The notes beneath the pieces are model-generated. The model saw nothing but the letters and a program-made list of their open reading frames with translations. It searched no databases and was not told the origin of the DNA. Below are positions 11,757 to 24,302 of a DNA stretch of 64,000 nucleotides, in pieces; positions within the stretch are counted from its first letter, which is position 1, and the number at the start of each line of letters is the position of its first letter. Source of the stretch: Pterois miles (lineage: Eukaryota; Chordata; Actinopteri; Perciformes; Scorpaenidae); NCBI GenBank assembly GCA_947000775.1, contig CAMQGK010000567.1, positions 22,846,001-22,910,000 of the forward strand, given 5' to 3'. A program made the position numbers and the translations under genes.

Positions 11757-14700
11757 GTATAGTATGTCGAAATTTTTTGATGAAAACGTCAAATTTTTTT
11801 GATGTTAAAAAAAATCATGAAAACAGTCGTATTATAGCATGTAAAATGATTCTATGGTGGAAAAAAGGCATTTCGTGAAATGTTGGAATATTAACAAAAA
11901 AAACGGCATAGTATAGTATGTCGAAATTTTTTGATGAAAACGTCAAATTTTTTTGATGTTAAAAAAAATCATGAAAACAGTCGTATTATAGCATGTAAAA
12001 TGATTCTATGGTGGAAAAAAGGCATTTCGTGAAATGTTGGAATATTAACAAAAAAAACGGCATAGTATAGTATGATGAAAATTTTCAATGAAGACGTCAA
12101 ATTTTTTTGATGTTAAAAAAAATCATGAAAACAGTCGTATTATAGCATGTAAAATGATTCTATGGTGGAAAAAAGGCATTTTGTGAAATGTTGGAATATT
12201 AACAAAAAAAACGCCATAGTATAGTATGTCGAAATTTTTCGATGAAAACGTCAAAATTTTTTGATGTTAAAAAAAATCACGAAAACCGTCGTATTATAGC
12301 ATGTAAAATGATTCTATGGTGGAAAAAAGTCATTTCGTGAAATGTTGGAAAATTTTACAAAAAAAACGTCATAGTATAGTATGTCGAAATTTTTGGATGA
12401 AAACATCAAATTTTTTTGATGTTAAAAAACATCATGAAAACGGTCGTATTATAGCATGTAAAATGATTCTATGGTGAAAAAAGTCATTTAGTGAAATGTT
12501 GGAAAATTTTACAAAAAAAATGTCATAGTATAGTATGTCGAAATTTTTTGATGAAAACATCAAATTTTTTTGATGTTGAAAAAAATTATGAAAAGGGTCG
12601 AATTATAGTATGTAAAATGATTCTATGGTGGAAAAATGCATTTCGTGAAATGTTGGAAAAATTTACAAAAAAAAAATGTCAGCATAGTATGTCGAAATTT
12701 TTTGATGAAAACGTTAAATTTTCTGTGTTGAAAAAAATCATGAAAACGGCGAAAAGAAAATTTTATGGGGAAAAAATAAGTGAAATGTTGGAATATTAAA
12801 AAAAACGGAATAGTCGAAATTTTTCGATGAAAACGTCAAATTTTTTGATGTTGAAAAAAATACTGAAAACGGTCGAATTATAGTGCATGTAAAATGATTC
12901 TATGGTGGAAAAAAGTCAATTGGTGAAATGTTGGAAAATTTTACAAAAAAAACGTCATAGTATAGTATGTCGAAATTTTTGTATGAAAACATCAAAATTT
13001 TTTGATGTTAAAAAACATCATGAAAACAGTTGTATTATAGCATGTAAAATGATTCTATGGTGGAAAAAAGGCATTTTGTGAAATGTTGGACTATTTAACA
13101 AAAAAAACGCCATAGTATAGTATGTCGAAATTTTTCATAAAAATGTTAAATTTTTTGATGTTGAAAAAAATCATGAAAACGGTCGTATTAAAGCATGTAA
13201 AATGATTCTATGGTGGAAAAAAGTCATTTAGTGAAATGTTGGATTATTAACAAAAAAAACGCCATAGTATAGCATGTCGAAATTTTTCGATGAAAACGTC
13301 AAATTTTTTTGATGTTAAAAAAAATCACGAAAACAGTCGTATTATAGCATGTAAAATGATTCTATGGTGAAAAAAAGTCATTTCGTGAAATGTTGGAATA
13401 TTTAAAAAAAACGCTAAAGTATAGTATGTCGAAATTTTTCGATGAAAATGTCAATTTTTTTTTGTTGTTGAAAAAAATCATGAAAACAGTTGTATTATAG
13501 CATGTAAACTGATTCCATGGTGGAAAAAAGTCATTTAGTGAAATGTTGGAAAATTTTACAAAAAAAATGTCATAGTATAGTATGTCGAAATTTTTTGATA
13601 AAAACGTTAAATTTTTTGATGTTGAAAAAAATCATGAAAACGGTCGTATTATAGCATGTAAAATGATTCTATGGTGGAAAAAAGTCATTTCGTGAAATGT
13701 TGGAATATTAAAAAAAACGCTATAGTATAGTATGTCGAAATTTTTCGATGAAAATATCAAATTTTTTTGTTATTGAAATAAATCATGAAAATAGTTGTAT
13801 TATAGGATGTAAAATGATTCTATGGTGGAAAAAAGTCATTTCGTGAAATGTTGGAAAATTTTACAAAAAAAACGTCATAGTATAGTATGTCGAAATTTTT
13901 GCATGAAAACATCAAATTTTTTGATGTTAAAAAACATCATGAAAACAGTTGTATTATAGCATGTAAAATGATTCCATGGTGGAAAAAAGGCATTTTGTGA
14001 AATGTTGGAATATTAACAAAAAAAAAAAAAGTAAGTATGTCGAATTTTTTCATAAAAAGTTATTTTTTGATGTTGAAAAAAATCCATGAAAAGGTAGTAT
14101 AGCATGTAAAATGATTTTTGGTGGAAAAAAGTCATTTAGTGAAATGTGTATTAAAAAAAAAATGAAAACGTCAAATTTTTTTGATGTTAAAAAAAATCAC
14201 GAAAACAGTCGTATTATAGCATGTAAAATGATTCTATGGTGAAAAAAAGTCATTTCGTGAAATGTTGGAATATTAAAAAAAAACGCTAAAGTATAGTATG
14301 TCGAAATTTTTTGATAAAAACGTTAAATTTTTTCATGTTGAAAAAAATCATGTTAACGGTCGTATTATAGCATGTAAAATGATTCTATGGTGGAAAAAAG
14401 GCATTTTGTGAAATGTTGGAATATTAACAAAAAAAACGCCATAGTATAGCATGTCGAAATTTTTCGATGAAAACGTCTATTTTTTTGAAGTAAAAAAAAA
14501 TCACGATAACGGTCGTATTATAGCATGTAAAATGATTTTATTCTGGAAAAAAGTCATTTCGTGAAATGGTGGAATATTAAAAAAAACGCTAAAGTGTAGT
14601 ATGTCGAAATTTTTCGATGAAAATGTCAAATTTTTTTTGTTATTGAAAAAAATCATGAAAACAGTTGTATTATAGCATGTAAACTGATTCTATGGTGGAA

Positions 14701-15496
14701 AAAAGTCATTTCTTGAAATGTTGGAAAATTTTACAAAAAAAACCGTCATAGTATAGTATGTCGAAATTTTTGGATGAAAACATCAAATTTTTTTGATGTT
14801 AAAAAACATCATGAAAACGGTCGTATTATAGCATGTAAAATGATTCTATGGTGGAAAAAAGCATTTGTGAAATGTGGAATTTAAAAACCAGTATAGTATT
14901 GAAATTTCGATGAAAAGTCAAATTTTGAAAAAATCATGAAAACAGTGTATTATAGCATGTAAAATGTTCTATGGTGGAAAAAGTCATTTAGTGAAATGTT
15001 GGAAAATTTTACAAAAAAAACGTCATAGTACAGTATGTCGAAATTTTTCGATGAAAACATCAAATTTTTTGATGTTGAAAAAAATTATGAAAACGGTCGT
15101 ATTATAGCATGTAAAATGATTCTATGGTGGAAAAAAGGCATTTCGTGAAATGTTGGAAAATTTTACAAAAAAAATGTCATAGCATAGTATGTCGAAATTT
15201 TTTGATAAACGTAAAATTTTTTTATGTTGAAAAAAATTTTGAAAACGGTCGTATTATAGCATGTAAAATGATTCTATGGTGGAAAAAAGTCATTTAGTGA
15301 AATGTTTGAAAATTTTACAAAAAAAACGTCATAGTATAGTATGTCGAAATTTTTCGATGAAAACATCAAATTTTTTTGATGTTGAAAAAAATCATGAAAA
15401 CAGTTGTATTATAGCATGTAAAATGATTCTATGGTGGAAAAAAAGTCATTTCGTGAAATGTTGGAAAATTTTCCAAAAAAAACGTCATAGTATAGT
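11757..15496 (+). repeat. Satellite array, forward orientation (block 3)
   Basis: Roughly two dozen head-to-tail monomers of the forward type. Two 3' variants are mixed: one ends in AATATTAACAAAAAAAACG and the other in GGAAAATTTTACAAAAAAA. A few monomers near 12.7, 14.0-14.1 and 14.9 kb are shortened or scrambled. Long open frames (for example 12491-12799) are spurious. Confidence 0.9.
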
Positions 15497-16017
15497 TGTA
15501 ACACCCAGGTCAGTATGTAACAGGACTCAAACGCACGACTTGAGGGAAGGTCAAAAACAGGTTTAATACAAATGGTTCGGTACACAGGTAAGCAGTCCAC
15601 GATACAAACAAAAACAAATCCAAAAAACGCTAAGCGAGAGGCAGGGTCTAAGACAGGCAAAGGGTCAAAAAACACGAAGAGGCAAGCACGAGGAGAGAAC
15701 GCGGGACTGACTTTCACCATAAGGCTCAAATACAATCTGGCAACATGAGGAAGGGAGCAGACACATTATATACAAGAGGAGTGATTGAACGCTTCACAGG
15801 TGGACACAATCAGGGGCGGGACCAGACAACTCGGAACACCCGTGCAGAGCAGGAAAGTAGGTCAAGGGGTGTGGAACACATGAGGGCAGGAAGTGCAGTG
15901 ATCTGAAACGAGAGGGAGGTTAGTAATATCAAAATAAAACAGGAAATGGAAAGAATGAAATGAACATGACAAAAAGACAATACATTACGTAACTTAAAAC
16001 AGGCAGATGTCGTCACA
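15497..16017 (-). mobile_element. Solo LTR of the sushi-like Gypsy element
   Basis: A 521-bp LTR that begins TGTAACACCC and ends GTCGTCACA on the plus strand (TG...CA). It is almost identical to the right-hand LTR of the Gypsy element at 26588-27108; by eye I find a single substitution (CATTACG versus CATTACA near the end). No internal sequence adjoins it. Flanks are ATAGT on the left and ATAAT on the right, a 5-bp target duplication with one change. It keeps the TATA box and the putative transcription start found in the full element. It could have arisen by LTR-LTR recombination or by array duplication. Confidence 0.9.
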
Positions 16018-19000
16018 ATAATATGTCGAAATTTTTGGATGAAAACATCAAATTTTTTTGATGTTAAAAAAATCATGAAAACGGTCGTATTATAGCATGT
16101 AAAATGATTCTATGGTGGAAAAAAGTCATTTTGTGAAATGTTGGAAAATTTTACAAAAAAAACGTCATAGTATAGTATGTCGAAATTTTTCGATGAAAAC
16201 ATCAATTTTTTTGATGTTGAAAAAAATCCTGAAAACAGTCGTATTATAGCATGTAAAATGATTCTATGGTGGAAAAAAGTCATTTCGTGAAATGTTGGAA
16301 TATTAAAAAAAACGCTATAGTATAGTATGTCGAAATTTTTCGATGAAAACGTCAAATTTTTTTGATGTTAAAAAAATCATGAAAACGGTCGTATTATAGC
16401 ATGTAAAATGATTCTATGCTGGAAAAAAGTCATTTCGTGAAATGTTGGAAAATTTTACAAAAAAAAAAACGTCATAGTATGGTATGTCGAAATTTTTCGA
16501 TGAAAACGTCTAATTTTTTTGATGTTGAAAAATATCATGAAAACGGTCCTATTATAGAATGTAATATGATTCTATGGTGGAAAAAAGTCATTTCGTGAAA
16601 TGTTGGAAAATTTTACCAAAAAAAAAAACGTCATAGTATAGTATGTCGAAATTTTTCGATGAAAATGTCAAATTTTTTTGATGTTCAAAAAAATCCTGAA
16701 AACAGTCGTATTATAGCATGTAAAATGATTCTATGGTGGAAAAAAGTCATTTTGTGAAATGTTGGAAAATTTTACAAAAAAAACGTCATAGTATAGTATG
16801 TCGAAATTTTTCGATGAAAACATCAAATTTTTTGATGTTGAAAAAAATCCTGACAACAGTCGTATTATAGCATGTAAAATGATTCTATGGTGGAAAAAAG
16901 TCATTTCGTGAAATGTTGGAATATTAAAAAAAAACGCTATAGTATAGTATGTCGAAATTTTTCGATGAAAACGTCAAATTTTTTTGATGTTAAAAAAATT
17001 ATGAAAACGGTCGTATTATAGCATGTAAAATGATTCTATGGTGGAAAAAAGTCATTTTGTGAAATGTTGGAAAATTTTACAAAAAAAACGTCATAGTATA
17101 GTATGTCGAAATTTTTCGATGAAAACATCAAATTTTTTGATGTTGAAAAAAATCCTGAAAACAGTCGTATTATAGCATGTAAAATGATTCTATGGTGGAA
17201 AAAAGTCATTTCGTGAAATGTTGGAATATTAAAAAAAACGCTATAGTATAGTATGTCGAAATTTTTCGATGAAAACGTCAAATTTTTTTGATGTTAAAAA
17301 AATCATGAAAACGGTCGTATTATAGCATGTAAAATGATTCTATGGTGGAAAAAAGTCATTTCGTGAAATGTTGGAAAATTTTACCAAAACAAAAACGTCA
17401 TAGTATAGTATGTCGAAATTTTTCGATGAAAACATCAAATTTTTTTGATGTTGAAAAAAATCCTGAAAACAGTCGTATTATAGCATGTAAAATGATTCTA
17501 TGGTGGAAAAAAGTCATTTCGTGAAATGTTGGGAATATTAAAAAAAAACGCTATAGTATAGTATGTCGAAATTTTTCGATGAAAACGTCAAATTTTTTTG
17601 ATGTTAAAAAAATCATGAAAACGGTCGTATTATAGCATGTAAAATGATTCTATGGTGGAAAAAAGTCATTTCGTGAAATGTTGGAAAATTTTACAAAAAA
17701 AAACGTCATAGTATAGTATGTCGAAATTTTTCGATGAAAACATCAAATTTTTTTTGATGTTGAAAAATATCATGAAAAAAACGGTCCTATTATAGAATGT
17801 AAAATGATTCTATGGTGGAAAAAAGTCATTTCGTGAAATGTTGGAAATTAAGAAAAAAAAGAATAATTAAAAAAAAAATTTTGTGAAATTTGGAATATTA
17901 AAAAAAAAAACGTCATAGTATAGTATGTCGAAATTTTTCGATGAAAACGTCAAATTTTTTTGATGTTAAAAAAAATCATGAAAACGGTCGTATTAAAGCA
18001 TGTAAAATGATTCTATGGTGGAAAAAAGGCATTTTGTGAAATGTTGGAATATTAACAAAAAAAAACGTCATAGTATAGTATGTCGAAATTTTTCGATGAA
18101 AATGTCAAATTTTTTTGATGTTCGAAAAAAAATCATGAAAACGGTCGTATTATAGCATGTAAAATGATTCTATGGTGGAAAAAAGGCATTTCGTGAAATG
18201 TTGGAATATTAACAAAAAAAACGTCATAGTATAGTATGTCGAAATTTTTCGATGAAAACGTCAAATTTTTTTGATGTTCAAAAAAATCATGAAAACAGTC
18301 GTATTATAGCATGTAAAATGATTCTATGGTGGAAAAAAGGCATTTCGCGAAATGTTGTAATATTAAAAAAACGCTATGGTATAGTAAGTCGAAATTTTTC
18401 GATGAAAATGTCAAATTTTTTTGATGTTGAAAAAAATCCTGAAAACGGTCGTATTATAGCATGTAAAATGATTCTATGGTGGAAAAAAGTCATTTCGTGA
18501 AATGCTGGAAAATTTTACAAAAAAACGTCATAGTATAGTATGTCGAAATTTATCGATGAAAACGTCAAATTTTTTTGATGTTAAAAAAAATCATGAAAAC
18601 GGTCGTATTATAGTATGTAAAATGATTCTATGGTGGAAAAAAGTCATTTTGTGAAATGTTGGAAAATTTTACAAAAAAAAACGTCATAGTATAGTATGTC
18701 GAAATTTTTCGATGAAAACGTCAAATTCATTTGATGTTGAAAAAAATCATGAAAACAGTTTTATTATAGCATGTAAAATGATTCTATGGTGGAAAAAAGG
18801 CATTTCGTGAAATGTTGGAAAATTTTACAAAAAAAACGTCATAGTATAGTATGTCGAAATTTTTCGATGAAAACATCAAATTTTTTTGATGTTAAAAAAA
18901 TCATGAAAACGGTCGTATTATAGCATGTAAAATGATTCTATGGTGGAAAAAAGTCATTTTGTGAAATGTTGGAAAATTTTACAAAAAAAACGTCATTAGT

Positions 19001-19517
19001 ATAGTATGTCGAAATTTTTCGATGAAAACATCAAATTTTTTGATGTTGAAAAAAATCCTGAAAACAGTCGTATTATAGCATGTAAAATGATTCTATGGTG
19101 GAAAAAAGTCATTTCGTGAAATGTTGGAATATTAAAAAAAACGCTATAGTATAGTATGTAGAAATTTTTAAAAAAAAAAAATAGTATAGTATGTCGAAAT
19201 TTTTCGATGAAAACGTCAAATTTTTTTGATGTTAAAAAAATCATGAAAACGGTCGTATTATAGCATGTAAAATGATTCTATGCTGGAAAAAAGTCATTTC
19301 GTGAAATGTTGGAATAAAAAAAAAAAAAATTAAATTTTACAAAAAAAAAAAATTTGACTCTGTGGAAAAAAAAAAAAAACGTCATAGTATGGTATGTCGA
19401 AATTTTTCGATGAAAACGTCTAATTTTTTTGATGTTGAAAAATATCATGAAAACGGTCGTATTATAGCATGTAAAATGATTCTATGGTGGAAAAAAGGCA
19501 TTTTGTGAAATGTTGGA

Positions 19518-19597
<80 letters not shown>

Positions 19598-20068
19598 AAC
19601 ATTTTTAAAATTACGATTATAGCATGTAAAGATCGGGGAAAGGATTAAAAAAAAACGTCATAGTATAGTATGTCGAAATTTTTCGATGAAAATGTCAAAT
19701 ATTTTTTGATGTTCAAAAAAATCCTGAAAACAGTCGTATTATAGCATGTAAAATGATTCTATGGTGGAAAAAAGTCATTTCGTGAAATGTTGGAATATTA
19801 AAAAAAACGCTATAGTATAGTATGTCGAAATTTTTCGATGAAAACGATCTAATTTTTTTGATGTTGAAAAATATCATGAAAACGGTCCTATTATAGAATG
19901 TAATATGATTCTATGGTGGAAAAAAGTCATTTCGTGAAATGTTGGAAAATTTTAAAAAAAAAAAATAAAAAAAAAAAAAAAAAAATTTTAAAAAAAAAAA
20001 AAAAAATTTTATAAAAAAAAAAAAAAAAAAAGGAATAAAAAAAAAAAAAAAATATGGAAAAAAAATTT

Positions 20069-20099
<31 letters not shown>

Positions 20100-21336
20100 A
20101 AAAATGTTGGAAAATTTTAAAAAAAAAACGTCATAGTATAGTATGTCGAAATTTTTCGATGAAAATGTCAAATTTTTTTGATGTTAAAAAAAATCATGAA
20201 AACGGTCGTATTAAAGCATGTAAAATGATTCTATGGTGGAAAAAAGGCATTTTGTGAAATGTTGGAATATTAACAAAAAAAACGTCATAGTATAGTATGT
20301 CGAAATTTTTCGATGAAAATGTCAAATTTTTTTGATGTTCAAAAAAATCCATGAAAACAGTCGTATTATAGCATGTAAAATGATTCTATGGTGGAAAAAA
20401 GTCATTTTGTGAAATGTTGGAAAATTTTACAAAAAAAACGTCATAGTATAGTATGTCGAAATTTTTCGATGAAAACATCAAATTTTTTGATGTTGAAAAA
20501 AATCCTGACAACAGTCGTATTATAGCATGTAAAATGATTCTATGGTGGAAAAAAGTCATTTCGTGAAATGTTGGAATATTAAAAAAAACGCTATAGTATA
20601 GTATGTCGAAATTTTTCGATGAAAACGTCAATTTTTTTTGATGTTAAAAAAATCATGAAAACGGTTGAAAAAAAGAAAATAAAAAAAATTTATGGGGGAA
20701 AAAAAAAATTTAGAGAGAGATGGGAAAAAAAAAAAAAAAAAAAAAAAATAATAAAAATATGTCGAAATTTTTCGTGAAAGTCTTTTTTGATTGAAAAAAT
20801 CATGAAAACGGTCCTATTATAGCATGTAAAATGATTCTATGGTGGAAAAAAGTCATTTCGTGAAATGTTGGAAAATTTTACCAAAAAAAAAAACGTCATA
20901 GTATAGTATGTCGAAATTTTTCGATGAAAACGTCAAATTTTTTTGATGTTAAAAAAAATCATGAAAACGGTCGTATTATAGCATGTAAAATGATTCTATG
21001 GTGGAAAAAAGTCATTTTGTGAAATGTTGGAAAATATTAACAAAAAAAACGTCATAGTATAGTATGTCGAAATTTTTCGATGAAAATGCTAGTTTGTCGA
21101 ATTTTTCGATGAAAATGTCAAATTTTTTTGATGTTGAAAAAAATCCTGAAAATCAGTCGTATTATAGCATGTAAAATGATTCTATGGTGGAAAAAAGGCA
21201 TTTCGTGAAATGTTGGAAAATTTTACAAAAAAAACGTCATAGTATAGTATGTCGAAATTTTTCGATGAAAATCAAATTTATTTGATGTTAAAAAAAATCA
21301 TGAAAACGGTTAAATTATAGAATGAAAAATGATTAG

Positions 21337-21383
<47 letters not shown>

Positions 21384-21736
21384 ATGGTGGAAAAAAGGCA
21401 TTTCGGAAATGTTGGAAAATTTTAAAAAAAAATTTAATATAATATTTTTATTTTTTGATGAATTCAAATTTTGAAAAAAATCATGAAAACGGTCGTATTA
21501 TAGCATGTAAAATGATTCTATGGTGGAAAATAATCATTTCGTGAAATGCTGGAAAATTTTATAAAAAAAAATGTCAGTATAGTCTGTCGGAATTTTTTGA
21601 TGAAAGCATCAAATTTTTTGATGTTGAAAAAAATCATGAAAACGGTTGTATTATAGCATGTAAAATGATTCTATGGTGGAATAAAGTCATTTCGTGAAAT
21701 GTTGGAAATTTAAAAAAAAAAACGTCATAGTATAGT
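16018..21736 (+). repeat. Satellite array, forward orientation (block 4, core)
   Basis: The most regular part of the array. Monomer starts (GTATGTCGAA) fall at 17101, 17251 and 17408, giving 150 and 157 bp. Near-identical longer segments recur 926 bp apart (16110-16355 against 17036-17281), suggesting a six-monomer higher-order unit. Homopolymer blow-outs interrupt it: 73 A at 19523-19595, A-rich scramble at 19955-20105 and 20665-20760, and 45 A at 21337-21381. Confidence 0.9.
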
Positions 21737-22108
21737 TGTAACACCCAGGTCAGTATGTAACAGGACTCAAACGCACGACTTGAGGGAAGGTCAAAAACAG
21801 GTTTAATACAAATGGTTCGGTACACTGGTAAGCAGTCCACGATACAAACAAATCCAAAAAACGCTAAGCGAGAGGCAGGGTCTAAGACAGGCAAAGGGTC
21901 AAAAAACATGAAGAGGCAAGCACGAGGAGAGAACACGGGACTGACTTTCACCATAAGGCTCAAATACAATCTGGCAACATGAGGAAGGGAGCAGACACAT
22001 TATATACAAGAGGAGTGATTGAACGCTTCACAGGAAATGGAAAGAATGAAATGAACATGAGAAAAAGACAATACATTACATAACTTAAAACTGGCAGATG
22101 TCGTCACA
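21737..22108 (-). repeat. 3' LTR, internally deleted
   Basis: 372 bp, with the same TG...CA ends as the 521-bp 5' LTR. A 143-bp segment of U3 is missing; the deletion joins two ACAGG motifs (GCTTCACAGG to ACAGGAAATGG), consistent with microhomology-mediated loss. A further 6-bp deletion lies in the ACAAAC-type repeat near 21850. The TATA box and the 11-nt start motif (21965-21975) survive. Confidence 0.9.
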
Positions 22109-22958
22109 GGACCCAAGGGACGGCACCTGACATCCCAGGGAGATCTGGATGGCGGCGGTAGAAATCCTTGATGAGGTTCTGGTCCATAATGTTTTTGGCT
22201 GGTTCCCAAGACCTCTCCTCAGGACCGTAGCCTTTCCAATCCACCAGGTATTGGAGACCCCGGCCACGGCGCCGAACAGCAAGGAGGCGTTTCACCGAAA
22301 AGACTGGACCTCCATCAACGATCCTGGGGGGAGGTGGGGGTCTGGAGGCTGGGACCAGAGGGCTTGACTTAGCAGGTTTCAGGTGACCCACGTGGAAGGT
22401 AGGATGTACTCTCATGGACCTGGGGAGTTGGAGTCTCACAGCAACAGGATTAATGACTTTAGAGATAGGGAAAGGACCAATAAAACGGGGAGATAACTTC
22501 CTAGACGCAATCTTTAAAGGTAAGTCTTTAGTAGAAAGCCATACCCTGTGGCCTGGACGATAGGCAGGAGCTGGGATCCGGTGGCGGTCCGCCGCAGTCT
22601 TGCAGTGGGCACTGCTTCGACGTAACATCTGGCGAGCGCCCCTCCACACTCGTTGACAACGGCGGATGAGGGCATGTGCCGATGGGACGCTGACCTCTCT
22701 CTCACCCTCAGGGAAGAGCGGGGGTTGGTAGCCGTAAGCACATTGGAACGGAGATAGGCCCGAGGAGGAGCAGGGAAGGGTGTTATGGGCGTACTCCACC
22801 CATATCAGGTGCTTACTCCACGTAGAAGGGTTCTGAGAGACCAAGCAGCGCAGACCCGTTTCCAGTTCCTGATTAAGTCTCTCGGTCTGACCATTGGACT
22901 GGGGGTGGTAACCCGAGGAGAGGCTGACCGTGGCTCCTATCAGGCTGCAGACCTCCTT
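22104..22958 (-). pseudogene. Pol fragment 3: integrase C-terminal part and chromodomain
   Basis: Open from the base after the TGA at 22959-22961 to a stop inside the first bases of the 3' LTR. The first third carries the last part of the integrase core, including the YHPQSNGQTERLNQELE segment whose final Glu is the third catalytic acidic residue of the DDE triad. The C-terminal 50-60 residues (LLAVRRRGRGLQYLVDWKGY, then a WEP motif) form a chromodomain, which in chromoviruses directs integration to modified histones. It is in the same frame as the preceding fragment, so a single substitution separates them. No clear polypurine tract lies between the chromodomain end and the LTR. Not expressed as an intact protein in this copy. 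Confidence 0.88.
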
Positions 22959-24302
22959 TCAGAACCTCGATATGAACTGGGGCCCCCGGTCCGACACAAC
23001 GTCCCTAGGGAAACCATGAAGTCGAAAGACATGGGACAACATAACCTCCGCCGTCTTCTTGGCGGAGGGCAACTTTGACAGAGGAATGAAGTGTACCATT
23101 TTTGAGAATCTGTCCACTACTGTTAATACAGTAGTGTTACCTTGAGATACTGGAAGACCAGTCACAAAGTCCAGGGAGATGTCGGACCAGGGGCGCAGAG
23201 GAACTGGAAGCGGCTGAAGGAGACCAACCGGCGGACGGTGAGAAGACTTGTTCTGGGCACATACTGGACAGGAAGCCACATATTCCCCCACCTCCCTCTC
23301 CATGGAAGGCCACCAGAACCGTTGTTTTATGACAAACATTGTCCTCCTGGTTCCAGGGTGGCATGAGAGGCGGGAGGTATGGGCCCAGTGGATGACCTGG
23401 GAGCGAAGAGGAGCTGGAACAAAAAGTTTGTTAGGGGGACAAACCTCAGGTACAGTTACACCCACCAAGGACTCCCTAACTCTTTTCTCTATCTCCCAGG
23501 TTATCGCCCCCACTATACATGAGGGGGGGACAATGTGAGCTGGAGCCTTAGGGGCTGGATCAGGGTCAAACAGGCGGGAAAGAGCGTCTGGTTTAATATT
23601 CTTTGAGCCGGGGCGGTAGGACAGAGTGAAGTTAAACTGAGTGAAGAACAGAGCCCACCTGGCCTGACGGGAGTTGAGTCTCTTGGCTGTACGTATGTAT
23701 TCTAAATTCTTATGATCTGTCCATACTAAAAATGGCTGCTCAGCCCCCTCCAGCCAATGTCTCCACTCCTCCAGCGCCGCCTTGATGGCTAATAACTCAC
23801 GATTTCCCATGTCGTAGTTACGTTCGGCTGGGCTCAGTTTGCGGGACAGGAAGGCGCAAGGATGGAGCTTGTTATCCCCAGCAGCACGCTGGGACAACAC
23901 AGCTCCAATCCCAGAATCAGAGGCGTCCACCTCCACCACAAACTGGCGCCTCTGATCAGGCAGAGTCAAGACTGGAGCAGAGGTGAAACATGACTTAAGG
24001 CGGCGAAAAGCCTGATCGGCTGAAGGGGACCAAACAAACTTGGTTTGAGTGGAAGTGAGTGCATGTAGCGCGGCAGCTATGGAACTAAAGTTCCTGATGA
24101 ACCTTCTATAAAAGTTAGCGAAACCTAGGAAGCATTGTACTAACTTTCTGTTAGTGGGTGTTGGCCAATCCGCGACTGCACTAACCTTTTCTGGGTCCAT
24201 CTGGAGGTGATTGGGTAAAACAACAAACCCCAGGAAGGCAACAGTGTCCACATGAAATTCGCACTTCTCTGCCTTAACAAACAGGTGGTGGTCAAGAAGG
24301 CG
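22959..24302 (-). pseudogene. Pol fragment 2: RNase H and integrase N-terminal part
   Basis: Continues in frame after the TAG at 24303-24305. In order: the RT tail (FLGFANFYRRFIRNFS), RNase H (VEVDASDSGIGAVLSQ with its first Asp, NRELLAIKAALEEW with Glu, TDHKNLEYI with Asp), then the integrase zinc-binding HHCC region (WAHTSRLSCHPG ... CPVCAQNK) and the integrase core with its first two catalytic Asp residues (LDFVTGLP and SDRGPQF). It ends at an in-frame TGA (22959-22961), a position where this family usually has Trp. The catalytic residues seen are intact; the fragment is dead only because of the flanking stops. Confidence 0.9.

Noticed and set aside
15409..15735. Minus-strand frames beginning MYLSLMVKVSP in the LTRs (also 21634-21969 and 26586-26826)
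   Set aside because: They lie in the LTR and precede the natural Gag start at 26571. They are read-through of LTR sequence.
12491..21969. Many 60-110 codon open frames on both strands inside the satellite
   Set aside because: They repeat with the monomer, are low-complexity (Lys/Asn-rich on one strand, Phe/Ile-rich on the other), and persist only because monomers near 150 bp keep frame. No start context or motif supports a gene.
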